Shown: one piece after another, positions 24,230 through 35,559 of the stretch
Numbering within the stretch: position 1 is the stretch's first letter
How the letters are laid out: the number at the start of each line of letters is the position of its first letter
Assembly (NCBI GenBank): GCA_963931995.1
Contig: OZ008368.1
Location: 88,497,880-88,561,879 of the forward strand
From: Phaonia tiefii
Taxonomy: Eukaryota; Arthropoda; Insecta; Diptera; Muscidae
DNA: 64,000 nt
Direction: 5' to 3'
The notes under the pieces: model-generated
The model's database searches: none
The model's input: only the letters and a program-made list of their open reading frames with translations
What the model was told of the DNA's origin: nothing
Program-made: the position numbers and the translations under genes

Positions 24230-26330
24230 TTAATCGTGGGTGGTTTCGTCCTGAGTCTCAATATCACTGTCATTAACATCATCATTCCTCATGGATGTAT
24301 CTTTCAAGAATTCCGGAATATCAAGCATTGATATAACTTGTGGTGAAAAAGGTGTGCATTTGTGCTTTTTATTTTTTCTTATTGCAGATATTACTGGATC
24401 TGAAGTTACAAGTAGCATGTGCATTATATCTGTATTTGTGTTTATCCTGGACGTTTTTCTGGAATGGAAAAGTCTTATGTTTTTATAAGCTTTATGACCT
24501 GCTTCAATAACATCCTCTGAAAATTGTCCTGCAGGTAATGGTAACGATTTGATAATTTCTGCGCCATGAATGAGTATTTTATGTACTGTAGCACTCATTC
24601 TGTACCATCCATAAATTTCTATTACCAACTTTGCGGTTTCAAGACAGTAGTTTTAAAACTGTTCAATTTGTATGTAATGACAACTTGATAAAGTGCTCAG
24701 AATTGTCGAGAATCGAATCAAAATTCTTTCGTCAAGTCCTGTTATTTCGGACACTATTTCAGTATTGCCGAAAAATTTTCGGGCTGTGTTGCCGTCGTTA
24801 CTGTTCCCTCCTCCTTGCTTTGGCTGATCAACCACAAGACCCATTTGGTCGTAAAACTTTTTTGTAATATCAGCTTTTCTCAAACTTACGCTGTCTTTGG
24901 AGTCTTTGCCTCTTGCTTGCCATTGTTTTATAGAGAGTTTATAAGAAATATTAAGAAGATACTCGAAACATCTCAAATAGGCGTGCAAAATTGAAATACC
25001 ATATTTATATGAATCTTCACAGGGATGTCTCTTCAGAACACTAGCTAGGTTATTCATCTCTTTTGGCGTAGCTTTGCAAATATTACAACTTTGTGTGGAG
25101 GCTGTTTCTGTTAATATATTTACAGTTTTTCCGTCGACCATCGTACATACTAATTTATGCTTAAAATATATTAGCTTCTGGTTAGACAGTTTGACTGATG
25201 TTAAATTTAAATTGACAATTTGTTCATCGATTTTGTTGACTTCTTCTTTAACAGTATCTGGTGTTTCTTTGGCTAATTTGATACACACCGGTCTGCAATA
25301 TTTCAAACTGGAAGAGCTCAAATTTTTCCAATATATTTTTCCATTGTCTTTCTCACCTGTAGACATTTCTAACGGAACAAGAGTACATAGAACAATGTTA
25401 GAGTCTCCATAAAGTGAATGATCAGAAAAGTTTTGTTTGTAAATGCTGTGACCTCCACTCCCATCTATGCCCCATTTGTAAATTACATTAATTGTATCAA
25501 TTTCGTCTGGTAAATGCTGCTCTAAAACCTCCGATTGTACTTCAAATAAACGTTTGACTGTGTGGTCTAACAAATCTTGCAACGGTATTTCAGCAACTTT
25601 TTCAGTTACAGAAATGTTTTTAGGATAACACTTTTTTTTCGTTTCAGAAATCACGGGATAGGAAGGATAAATATTTGCGTTCCTAGCTTTTGCTCCGGTT
25701 TGAATGTTTATGTAGTCATATTTAGTCAAGTCTGAGTCTATTATAAGTGCAAGAGCCTCTTCTGGTGTATAGGGAATGATTGTCGAAGATGTCGTCTGAG
25801 CTACCTTCATTTTTTTTTAAACTTTTTTGGCTAGATGATCCAGCTAAGTGCACAACATCGGCAGCAATTCTTTTACCTTGTTTCCTCAGTCCTTGTTCTG
25901 CAGCAAAAATTAATTTATTTGGACTAACATTTCGTATAATAGAATCAACTTTACGCCTTTTAGTACGATTGCTACTATCTGAAAATACTTTTCTTGGCCT
26001 GCCTCGTACTTCAGATATATTGGGTCTTTGAAGAATGGGCCGTCAATTGCAGGCGCAGTAATCGGGAGACGTAATTCCGCATTAAGCCATTGTGAAGTCT
26101 TATTTACAAAATTTATCGTATATTTGTTTACTTGATTTCCATTTTGAAATCAATTTTGATATAAAAAGTTTTAATGTAGTATTTAACCGTTCTTCATCGT
26201 CTTTTGGACACTCACTAATGTTAAATTTTTCAAAAATATAGTTTTTTAATCTTTCCTTACACTTCTTCTGACAAAATTTAAAAAACTTATCATGTCTTAG
26301 AATTAAAAATAGTTCAAATTTGGACACCAT
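24230..26330 (-). pseudogene. Transib transposase (RAG1-core-related), inactivated
   Basis: DDE transposase of the Transib superfamily, the group from which the RAG1 core is thought to derive. The best stretch runs 25810-24230 in one frame of 527 codons. Candidate catalytic residues are D116 in KWGIDGSGGHS, D226 in CTMVDGKTVN and a glutamate in FSEDVIEAGHKAYK (~436). Other family blocks are KYCRPVCIKLA, a CNIC pair with PKEMNNL, GGGNSNDGNTARKFFGN and ATVHKILIHGAEI. The frame is broken by TAA at 24653-24655. Upstream, an A-run near 25812 shifts the frame, and the stretch 26040-26102 has further disruptions. The RGRPRKVFSDSSNRTKRRK block lies at ~25920-26000. A plausible N-terminus begins at 26330 (MVSKFELF). 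The tail is acidic. Confidence 0.93.
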
Positions 26331-26372
26331 CGTAATTTTGCAATTAATGTTTTAAATTGATTTTTTCGTATA

Positions 26373-26568
26373 CAATGCACTCGCGGTAGCGTGAACTAAT
26401 TAAAACCAACCAAAATAAAACGAAAGCGCTCGCACACCTACATGTGTCACACATATAATGAGAGCATAAAAAGGGAATTTCCCGCACACCTACATGGAAC
26501 TGCGCGCACATTTAAAATAAAATTTCATAGATTTCAAAGTTGCCATTTACGTTACCGCGAGTGCAGTG
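26373..26568. mobile_element. 196-bp MITE inside Transib
   Basis: Inverted ends CAMTGCACTCGCGGTARCG (two mismatches) with TA on both sides (26371-26372, 26569-26570). This suggests a non-autonomous Tc1/mariner-type element. Non-coding; contains two GCACACCTACATG phrases. Confidence 0.8.
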
Positions 26569-27096
26569 TATATGAACAAAAACTACAATTACTGCCAAAG
26601 TGATTAAAAGTGATAGCTAAATTTTGGTATGGACTTTCTGAAAGACTTGAACAGCGTAATTATGAAAAGTAAATGAGGGTACTCTGAGGTACTTTTTTTG
26701 TGTAGTCTGTAGAATCGCTGTTTTCGAGTTAATTTTATTGAATTTCTTTAAATAATTACAGTTCTATAATTATTACATGTAGAATAGTCAAAAATTAAAA
26801 TCTTACATGTAATGAGTCCTGCTTTGATATATAAAAATAATCAAAAAGATATATGTACGCAAACTATAATTATTACAGTGTCAAAGCGCATGCATAACTG
26901 AGACGCGTACGCAAACGATAAGAATTCGGCAAGTTTTGGGCACTCTCGTAAAAAAGTGTATAATGTTACTGCTTTACTATTACTGTCATTGAATAAGCCA
27001 AACACTAAAGAACGTTGACACATATTATCATACATATTAAAGAACATCGGTATTATCGATTTTTGTCCACCTAAATCGTCACTTTTGCCGTATGTG

Positions 27097-27385
27097 CGGT
27101 GGTGCTATAGTTACTGTGTGCGGCTTATGTACATGAGAACGTGCGTTCTATCTCTACTCTGATCACCTTACATTTCTTTAGACGGCGGTCACCTCGTCTA
27201 CTGATGGCGATACTATCGAGTACTTAGCCATGAAAAGGTTTCTCAAAATAACGTTCGGAACCGGTGTAACGCTGTAGGGCTCAATCAGTGACTGGGCAGC
27301 TAGAGAGCACACAGCCCACAGGTTGCGATGCGAGAAGCTCTCCCAAATTCTGTCATGGCATGTAATTAGAATATATTAAATAGAT
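27097..27385 (+). mobile_element. SINE copy 4, 3' piece
   Basis: Begins CGGTGGTGCTATAG, i.e. the Transib target duplication plus the next SINE bases. It continues through the family body (CGGCGGTCACCTCG-like, CGTTCGGAACCGGTGTAA) to the GTCATGGCATGTAAT end. It is more diverged than copies 3 and 5, so the SINE was old. Confidence 0.9.
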
Positions 27386-28149
27386 CAACATTTGTAAAAT
27401 TTCGTAAAATTTTTCTGGTATTGTACTCTCTTTAAAATATCGAAGCCTTATTCCCTCTTCTTGTGATTTCTGTGATTGATGTCCAAGTGGTACTGTGTGG
27501 TATTTAAGGGCATCTTCTCCAGAATAAAGAGGTAGAAGAAAAGGGGACTCAAAAAGTAAAATGCTAAAAGTAATAGGCTAAAAGAGTTAGAAACCCTGTA
27601 ATTTATATGTTGCAAAAGGGCTAAGGACAAACTTTGCCCACCATTTCATACTAATAGGGAGAATTTTAGTGTCATTTGAATAATAATTTTTTAAAAATTT
27701 TCTGAACATTATGAAAGTGTTCTCCGGACGGGTCCACGCGTGGTAAAGGTATATGCAAGGTTAAAAAGAGTGCTTTCACCTTTCTCTGGGTGGTTAAGGT
27801 TTTTTGATTCATTTTGATCTTCAAAAGTTGTATTCCTCTAAAATTTAAGTTTGTCAAAAATTTTGTATTTTAAACTATATTTCATAGCACCTCAAATTTT
27901 AACCGTACAGTGGTCACACGTACCGTGTTTTAAAGGCTACATCCCTATCAACCGAATAAAAAAGAGTGAAGCCCATTATCGATGACAGTTTGCGAGGATT
28001 TTTTTATATTTAAAAAAATCACATTTTTCTAAAATTATAAAATATTGAGTATTTAAAAGCATGCCACGCCCACAATTACCAATATTTTAACCAAATTTCT
28101 TTTGGCTATATTATTGTTGTGTTGTATATAGGATGGGTGATGAAAGCCG
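27386..28149. other. Unassigned AT-rich DNA
   Basis: Nothing recognised; short open stretches at 27448-27857 (minus) lack motifs. Confidence 0.4.
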
Positions 28150-29165
28150 CTACCGAAATATTGAATCAAGCATTTAGAGAAAGATAGTATAGGCGCACGT
28201 TCGGCGGCAATCCTACGAGCAGATGGACCATAAAGAGACTTGTTAACAATTTTGCCGATCATGGGACAGTCAACAGAAGACCTTACCAATCGCTGCTATA
28301 GTTGCTGCCATACAAAATAATTCAAGAGTTTCGACAACAAGCTTATCTGCTCAAATGGGTATAAGCAGACAGTTATTGCAGTCAATTATGCACAAAGATT
28401 TGGACTTATTCCCATATGAAAGTCAAATGGCCAACAATTTGAATGCAGCAGACTTCCTGATTCGCTTGGAATATTGCCGGAAGATGATTCAAATATTGGA
28501 AGAGGACGGAAACATTTTGACCTGTTTTTTCATGTCTGAAGAGGCTCATTTTGATTTAAACGGCAACATAAATAAACAAAATTGTCGAATAGGGAGTGCT
28601 TCCAACCTACAGATACTCCATGAGACGGAATTGCATCCACTTCGTGTGACAGTGTGGTGTTCAGTTTAATCACGCTGCATTGTCAGGCCCTACCTCTTCG
28701 AAGAAACGGTCACACCGTTACGTTTACTGGAGACCGTTACTTGAGCATGTTGAGAGAGTTTTTCTATCCAGAATTAAGCCGAATGAGAATTTCTTCTAAC
28801 TATGTGTGGTTTCAGCAAGATGATGCAACTTCTCGCATAGCCCTACGTGTTATGACAGAATTGCTACGAAAATTTTCCAATAAGCTGATATCCAGAAACT
28901 CCACATTCCGTTGGCCCCCCAGGTCGCCTGACCTAACAGCACCTGATTTTTTCTTGTCGGGTTATTGCAAACAGGAAGTCTACTGCGTCCATTCCTATCT
29001 CAACTCTCCATGCAGTAATGAACAACTTTTTGGTAAGATGTTGCAAATGCATCAACGAGCAGAGGGGATTTATATACCCAAAATAAAAAAAATACCCAAA
29101 TTTATGAGCCACCCAGTCCTAAATCTCCTTGTAGGGCCTTCATATTTCTCAAAAGTTTTTCTGCT
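28150..29165 (+). pseudogene. DD41D mariner-type transposase, inactivated
   Basis: Transposase of the IS630/Tc1/mariner group. A degraded N-terminal helix-turn-helix region (FGGNPTSRWTIKRLVNNF) begins near 28180. From 28355 it continues as MGISRQLLQSIMHKDLDLFPY. The first catalytic block reads MSEEAHFDLNG where relatives have SDEAHF, so the first aspartate appears replaced. After a frame change near 28660, the second aspartate is in WFQQDDATS. The third is in SPDLTAPDFF, 41 residues later (DD41D). The C-terminus is frame-damaged after GYCKQEVYCVHSYL. The missing C-terminal part is represented in the nested element at 16728-17142. No terminal repeats were found. Confidence 0.88.
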
Positions 29166-29169
29166 TTAA

Positions 29170-31090
29170 ATATTGTTGCTACATATTGCTGCTTGCATTA
29201 GCGTAATATGGTACTGGTTTACGAACCACTTAGTGAATGATTTTTCTTTATAACGAGTTGTTTTTTGAGGTTTAATGCTTGAACCTGATTGTCGACCAAC
29301 ACCGGAATTCTTTAACTTTCAGGGTGGTAATTAAATTGGTAAAAAGAAATTTAACGATAAAGGCCGTACTGAAATTGACAGAATTCGGAAATGTTGTATG
29401 GAAATTTTATGAAATTTCACAATTTAACTGCCGATTTGTATCGTTAAAAAGTTACAGAAATCCGGTGCATACATTTAATTGAAAAACCTTGTGGAATGTT
29501 CCCAGTTTGTTTGCAACTTATAATATATTCTTTCATAAAGCCCTCGCATCATGGCGTCAAAACAATTTGTCTTCAGGTTTAAAAGCTTCATTAACATATG
29601 AAATGTTGAATAAGAATTAAAGAAAGAAACAAACAAAAAAGTAATCTACGTTTGTATGAATATGAAAGTGCTAAAGTGAATATATGAATGCAGTTGTTTT
29701 ACCTTAAGTGCTATAAATTGCACCACAACTACAACAGTATAAACATAAATACTTACAGTTTCATGAAAATACTAGGAAGACAGCAAACAAATAACCCCTT
29801 AACAACCCAGAAACAACACTCTTTTGCAGTGTCCTTTATCCTTGCGTAAATAAAGACAATTGTAGAAACTGAATAAAATAGAATATTGTTTGCGGAAAAG
29901 GACGAATATTAAAGAACAAACAAAATATGCAAAGTCAATGGGAATAAGGAGAAATTTAAACATTTGGAAGAGGGAAATTACTTAAGCAACACAAGTGTAA
30001 ATATCGGTTTGAATACAAATTCTTATAATATTCATTTGTTCGCATATATTTTACTATTCCACAGTTTAAGGATTTAATTTCATCAATCTTTTTTTCACGA
30101 AATATCTTTGGTTTATTTCTTGATTTATTTTGATTTATTTACTATAATATTACTTGTTTTGGTTTATTGTGGAAAAGATTGAAATAATTTCGAATTTTAA
30201 CTAAAATATTAATTATAAACTTACTGATTTCCTCTGTAGTGGGCACGTTTGTATTTTATTCTAATTTTACCTAATATATATTGGTTTCCTTGTGTCTAAC
30301 CACTGTTTTCTGGTTGGTATATTTATATAATACTTCTTAGATTGGCGACAAACTAGTTTCATGTCGGAGGTTTGAACATAATTATACATATCACTTCTTC
30401 GAATTTTCTTATTTTCAAATCAACCAACTCCCTTTCATCACTACTACTCAGGTATTAGTTTCTTCCTTCTTCTTCCTTTCCTTTTCTCCGTCTGTATTTT
30501 ACACTTCACTTTTTGGAGAGATACTTACATCTAAGTGAGGTAGGCATTCCTCAATGCCACGCCATTCGAAAAAAAACTTAGCCAAAAGTAAATGTCATTG
30601 AGTATCCAATGAATCAATTAAGAAAATTGGTTTCTCATGCCACTTTATTTAAGGTCCTGAGGAGACGTCTTTAGGGTTGTGTATGTGAAACATTAATTAC
30701 GAAGTTTTTGAAAGGACGTCGAGTTACCCTGACTGTGATCAGAGACGGTGATTAAAATGTGAGGCTGGTATAAATAGAAATACTACGTTTTAAGCTAGAA
30801 TAGTTTTCAACACTTGTGGTGTTGTAGAAACGTTAACGGTTTAGAAAATATAAATTTTCCAGAAAAAAATTAAACGAACTTACCGTCTTTGAAATTAGAA
30901 GTTGAGGCTGCAGAGTAATTTGGTTTATATCTATATAAGCAACCAAATATGTGAATATATTTTTGAAGCTAAATTCCTTTCTTTTTCCATTTTGAGGGTG
31001 TAAATAAAGAACGGTCGTCAAAAATAAAATTTAATGAAGCTTAAAGCTAATATAAATTGAATACTAAGAACTTGGCCCGATGCTCTGAAG
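29170..31090. other. Unassigned AT-rich DNA
   Basis: No gene or clear element. Simple AT-rich stretches dominate; the plus-strand open stretch at 29279-29482 has no motif. Confidence 0.4.
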
Positions 31091-31102
31091 AATATGTTAA
31101 TA

Positions 31103-33094
31103 CTTACTTACTTATCCGGTCGCGGACAACTACGGGGGTTCAGGGACCTTACAAATCGAAGATAATATATTTCGCCAACCAGATCGATCTTTTGCTTTAT
31201 TTCTCCAGTTGGCAATACCAAGGGTACGCAAGGATTCGTCAACCTGATCTCTTCAGCGGAGTCTTCCTATTTTTCGTATTCCTTCGAGTTCGGTTTCGAA
31301 AACTCTTCGAGCAGGTTCGTCTTCATACATTCTACTGACATGGCCTAGCCACCGCAATCACGATATTTTTACCCGCTTAATATGTCAATGTCAGGATAAA
31401 GCTCATATAGCTCATGGTTCATGCGTTGCCGATACTCGCCGTTGTGCATTATAGGGCCATACATTTTTCGGAGTATTTTTCTCTCGAAGACTCCTACAGA
31501 TTATTCGTCTGCTTGCGATAATACCCAGGATTCTGCGCCATAAAACATGACAGATTGAATGAGAGCCTAGTACAGCTGGATTATTGTTACTCGAGAGAGT
31601 AAGCCCAAAATGACAACTATTTCCAAGCACAATTCTCCGCTTGATAACTATTTGCAAGCACAATTCTCCGCTTGATCTCAAGGCTGACGTTGTTGTTTTT
31701 GTTTACGGCAAATCCGAGGTGTATAAATTTGTCCACCACCCCGAAATTATAACGGATATCAACGTTCACGCTTTGGTCTAATCGTGTGGATGCCCAGTTC
31801 GTTGAAACCATTAATTTTCTCTTATCCTCATTTAGCGTCAGACCCACTTTTGCTGACTCCTTCTCAATTCTCAAAAAAACCGCAGCAAACTCTCTAATTG
31901 TGCGCCCAATGATATTTAGATCATCAGCATACGCGAGTTAAATTTGACTTTTGCTGCTGATGGTTTGATTCATGTAGCCTGCATCGTTTCTCAAAATAAT
32001 CTCTATTGAGATGTTAAAGAGATCGCACGATACGGTGTCACCTTGTCTGAGGCCTCGCTTAATTTCGAAAGGTTCGGCAAGATCCTTACCAACTTTCACT
32101 GCGGATTTGGCGTTCGTCAGGGTCATCCTGCAAAGGCGTATGAATTATGCAGGAATACCAAGCTCAGACATTGCCTCGTAGAGTTTCCCCGTGTCGGGCT
32201 ATCGAAGGCCGCCTTATAATCGACAAATAGATAAAGGTGTCGATTTGTTTTTCGTGGGTTTTTTCCATTCGTAGCGTGAAAATCTGGTCGGTTGTCGATT
32301 TGTCCAATCAGGTCAGCGATAATTGGTTTTAGTATTTCGCATATTATGCTTGATAGAACCTTATCTGGTATGGATAAAAGGTTTATTCCACGGCAGTCGG
32401 CACAGAGACTCGGGTCAACTTTTTTAAATATGGGACATAGTACTCTGAGACTCCAATCGCCGGGCATGCATTCATCTAACCAAATTTTTATAAGGAGCAC
32501 GCACCTTATCAGCTCATCGCGGCCAGCTTTAAACAGCTCCGCCGGTAATCCATCGGCTCTTACGGCTTTGTTGTTCTTAGGCCGGGCAATAGCTGTTCTG
32601 ACCTCGTCTTGGTAAGGATGCCACTGAGTCGTCCAATTTTGATCGACATCGTAGTCCGAATTTTGATCGATTGTCTTTTTATTGGATATCTCAGGTAACA
32701 ATAGCGCAGAGAAATGATCTATCCATATTCCCAACATGCTCTGTACATCTGCGATGAGATTTCCGTCCTTGTCTTTACAGAAGGGGGCCGGAACCATGGA
32801 CATGGTTCCCTTTTTGGCTTTTTGGCGTAATTTTCGGGCTTCGTTCTTCCTTCTGTATGTCTCAATTTTCTCAATCTCGCGTTTTCCCCACTGTCGTTTC
32901 TTACGTCTAAAGATACGGTTTACCTATACCGCTCAGTTGCAGCTCGCGTTGCAATTGACTGAAGCATTGCCATATGTGCAGCGTTTTTTCGTCATTTTCA
33001 ATGCGACACCCTTCATCGTACCATGGTTTAATGCGAAACGGTTTTTCGAAACCTAGTACGGTTGTTGGGGCAGGTTTTATAGAGTCGGAAATGG
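31103..33094 (-). mobile_element. 5'-truncated LINE, copy A (CFDP2/BovB-like reverse transcriptase)
   Basis: Reverse-strand LINE. From the 5' side (33094) it gives a basic linker, then the reverse transcriptase: NNKAVRADGLPAELFKAG, KIWLDECMPGDWSL, CADCRGINLLSI, LFVDYKAAFDSP and IKRGLRQGDTVSCDLFN. A degraded YADD region near 31930 and a C-terminal VNKNNNVSLEIKRRIVLANS block follow. Stops and shifts break it into at least three frames. The 3' end is a (TAAG)n tail at 31103-31114. An imperfect 12-bp direct repeat (AATATGTTAATA / AGTATGTAAATA) flanks it at 31091 and 33095. The endonuclease is absent. Confidence 0.88.
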
Positions 33095-33502
33095 AGTATG
33101 TAAATATGGAACGTTATTCATAATTATTAGTTGTGCGAATGTGGAAGTTGTCTATTATTATCTCAAAATCGAAACAATTACTGATTAGCGGGTTGTCAAA
33201 TAAACAACAACAAAAACATTACAAGTATTCAAATTTGAGAACCCGTAGTATTGGTACCCAGGAGAAATACATCTTTATTTCGAATTCTGCTGTCATTATT
33301 AGATTTCTTGTAACTTGCGCTTAGACCAGGTGTGCTTTATTTTGGAGAACATTAAACATTTGTAAACATAAGGCCAATTCCGGAACCTGGTAGCCAATGT
33401 TGGATCTACCACAGATGGAAGCACCCCTAATTCACATAAAAATATCATAAGCTGAATATTGTGCCTTAGTTAGCGTCAGACTGCCGTTGTCGAAAAAATG
33501 TG

Positions 33503-35360
33503 GAAATACTTACGCACTTACTTAGGCGGCCACAAAACCTAACAGAATGAGGATAATATGGCCCTCCAACCGGTTGGATCTTCAACTTTTCTCCTCCGGT
33601 TGGTAACACCAGCCGCCTTTTCGATATCCTTCTACGAGTATCTTTCGCACTGCTTCATTCTGATCCATTCTACTGACATGGCTTACCCAGCGTAAATGCG
33701 CTATTTTGATGCACATAACTGCGTCAATGTCAGGATACAGATGATGCAGCTCGTGGTTCATAGGTCGTCGATACTCGGCGTATCTAGTAGAGGACCATAT
33801 ATATATTTTTCGGAGCATTTTTTTCGAAGACTCCCAGTGCTATTTCATCAGCATGCGATATAACCCACGATTTTGATCCATAAAACAAGACAGGTTGCAT
33901 GAGAATTGTATGTACTTGGATCTTCATTTCTCATGGGAGATCTTTTTATCTGAAGTCCTTGCTTACCCCGAAAAAATAACAGTTTGCAAGCAGAAGTCTC
34001 CGTTTGATTTCCTGTCTGACGTTATTGTATCTATTCGCAGCAGATCCGAGGTAAATAAATTTGACCTCTACCTTTAAATTATAACGGTTCTAAAGATTCA
34101 CAATTCCTCCCGATTGATGTTCTGTTGTCGTAACCATTAATATTATGTTGTCCTCGTTTACTGCCCACACACTTCTTCTCATTCCTTCAAATACTGCTGT
34201 TACTTCTCGCAGATATCTAAATCTTCAGCATTCGCCATATCTAAATTATCAGCACGAGCGACCAGCATGAGACTTTTGCTGCTGATATTTTTATTCGTGT
34301 TGACTGCAGCTTTCTTCATCCTGATCTCAATTAATCTGTTGAAGATTTTGCACGATAGGGTGTCACACTGCCTGACGCCTCGCCCAGTACTAAATGATTC
34401 GGTGCGATCTGTACCAATCTTTACTGAGCATTTCGTTCGGGCAGTGTCTTTCTACAGAGGTGTGTCAGCTTAGTAGGTATACCAAGCTCTGACATAACTT
34501 GGTATAATTTTCCCCGTATCAGCTGTATAATGTACATACAGGTGGGAAGTGTGGATTTGTTTTTCATGTAGTTTCTCCAGAAACTGTCGTAGTGTGAATA
34601 TATGGTCGATATGTGACATTCTAGGCCTAAACACACACCGACAAGGTCCAATGAGGTTTGCAACAAAATTCTTAAGTCTTTCACACATTACGCTCGAGAG
34701 ATCCTTATCCTTCAATGATAGTGTGTTCATATACTGGGGTCACCTTTTTAGAAAACAGAACACTGTAACCTAAAACTCAAATCGTCAGGCATGCATTCGT
34801 CTAGCCAGCTTTAGCATATGACCTGATGCATGCACCTTTCCAACTCATAGTTGCCAGCCTTAACAGCTCAACCGGTAGTCCATCAGCACCAGTGCCTTTG
34901 TTATTCTTAAGCCGGGAAATTGCGGTTCTAACTGCGGTTTGACTACGAGGGAGGCCGTCGTCCAAATCGTCCTCTATTTGATCAACACCCTCATCTATAG
35001 TGAAGTATCCTAGGAAAACTAAAGCAGATAAGTGATCTTTCCATATTCGTAGCATACTCTGCATATCTGTGATAAGAATTCCCATCCTTATCTCTACAAA
35101 AGGAGCCATTTTTCTGTACTATTTACGGGCCTTTTCTGTAGAATTTACAGGCCTCATTGGTCTTCCTATTTTCTCACTCTTCTTTCAATTTTCTCACTCT
35201 CACGCCTTCTCCAAAACCGTATTTTCTTCTAAAATAAACGGATTTTCTCTCTATTCTTCTATTTATATCGCTCTACCACAGCTGGCGATGCAACTGACTG
35301 AAACATTTACTTTTACACAAAAATTAAGCATTTTTAGCTGCATTTTGGGTCAATAAGTTT
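33503..35360 (-). pseudogene. Same LINE family, copy B, heavily decayed
   Basis: Same domain order as copy A but more diverged. A linker lies at 34801-35109 (NNKGTGADGLPVELL, KDHLSALVFLG). Reverse transcriptase pieces at 34421-34730 include CVFRPRMSHIDHIFTLRQFLEKLHEKQIHTS in part. A C-terminal block at 33582-33818 gives MNHELHHLYPDIDAVMCIKI and LRWVSHVSRMD. Many frame changes. Confidence 0.82.
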
Positions 35361-35559
35361 GTCGTGGGAACTTTAGGTATATAAATAAATTTTAAAAATC
35401 TGCCACACTTCACACTTACATGGTTTAGTTGTTACCTTTTCTCAAAATGCCTGTCCGAAAACTCTGGAAGTTGTGGTAGTACTGAATCTCCTGGTCGATA
35501 TAGTACGGTTATGTTAGGTTTAAGTGGCAGTCTGCATGTCAGGCTCACTGAGAGCTTGT

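Larger units (their letters stand above)
23912..27096 (-). mobile_element. Transib DNA transposon, complete length
   Basis: 3185-bp element with 33-bp inverted ends (23912-23944 and 27064-27096, two mismatches) beginning CACAYACGGCAAAAGTGACR. A 5-bp target duplication (TGGTG at 23907-23911, CGGTG at 27097-27101) lies within a SINE whose halves rejoin exactly. GC-rich 5-bp duplications and CAC-starting ends are known Transib traits. It carries one minus-strand transposase pseudogene. A 196-bp MITE (26373-26568) has inserted upstream of the transposase. Confidence 0.95.
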
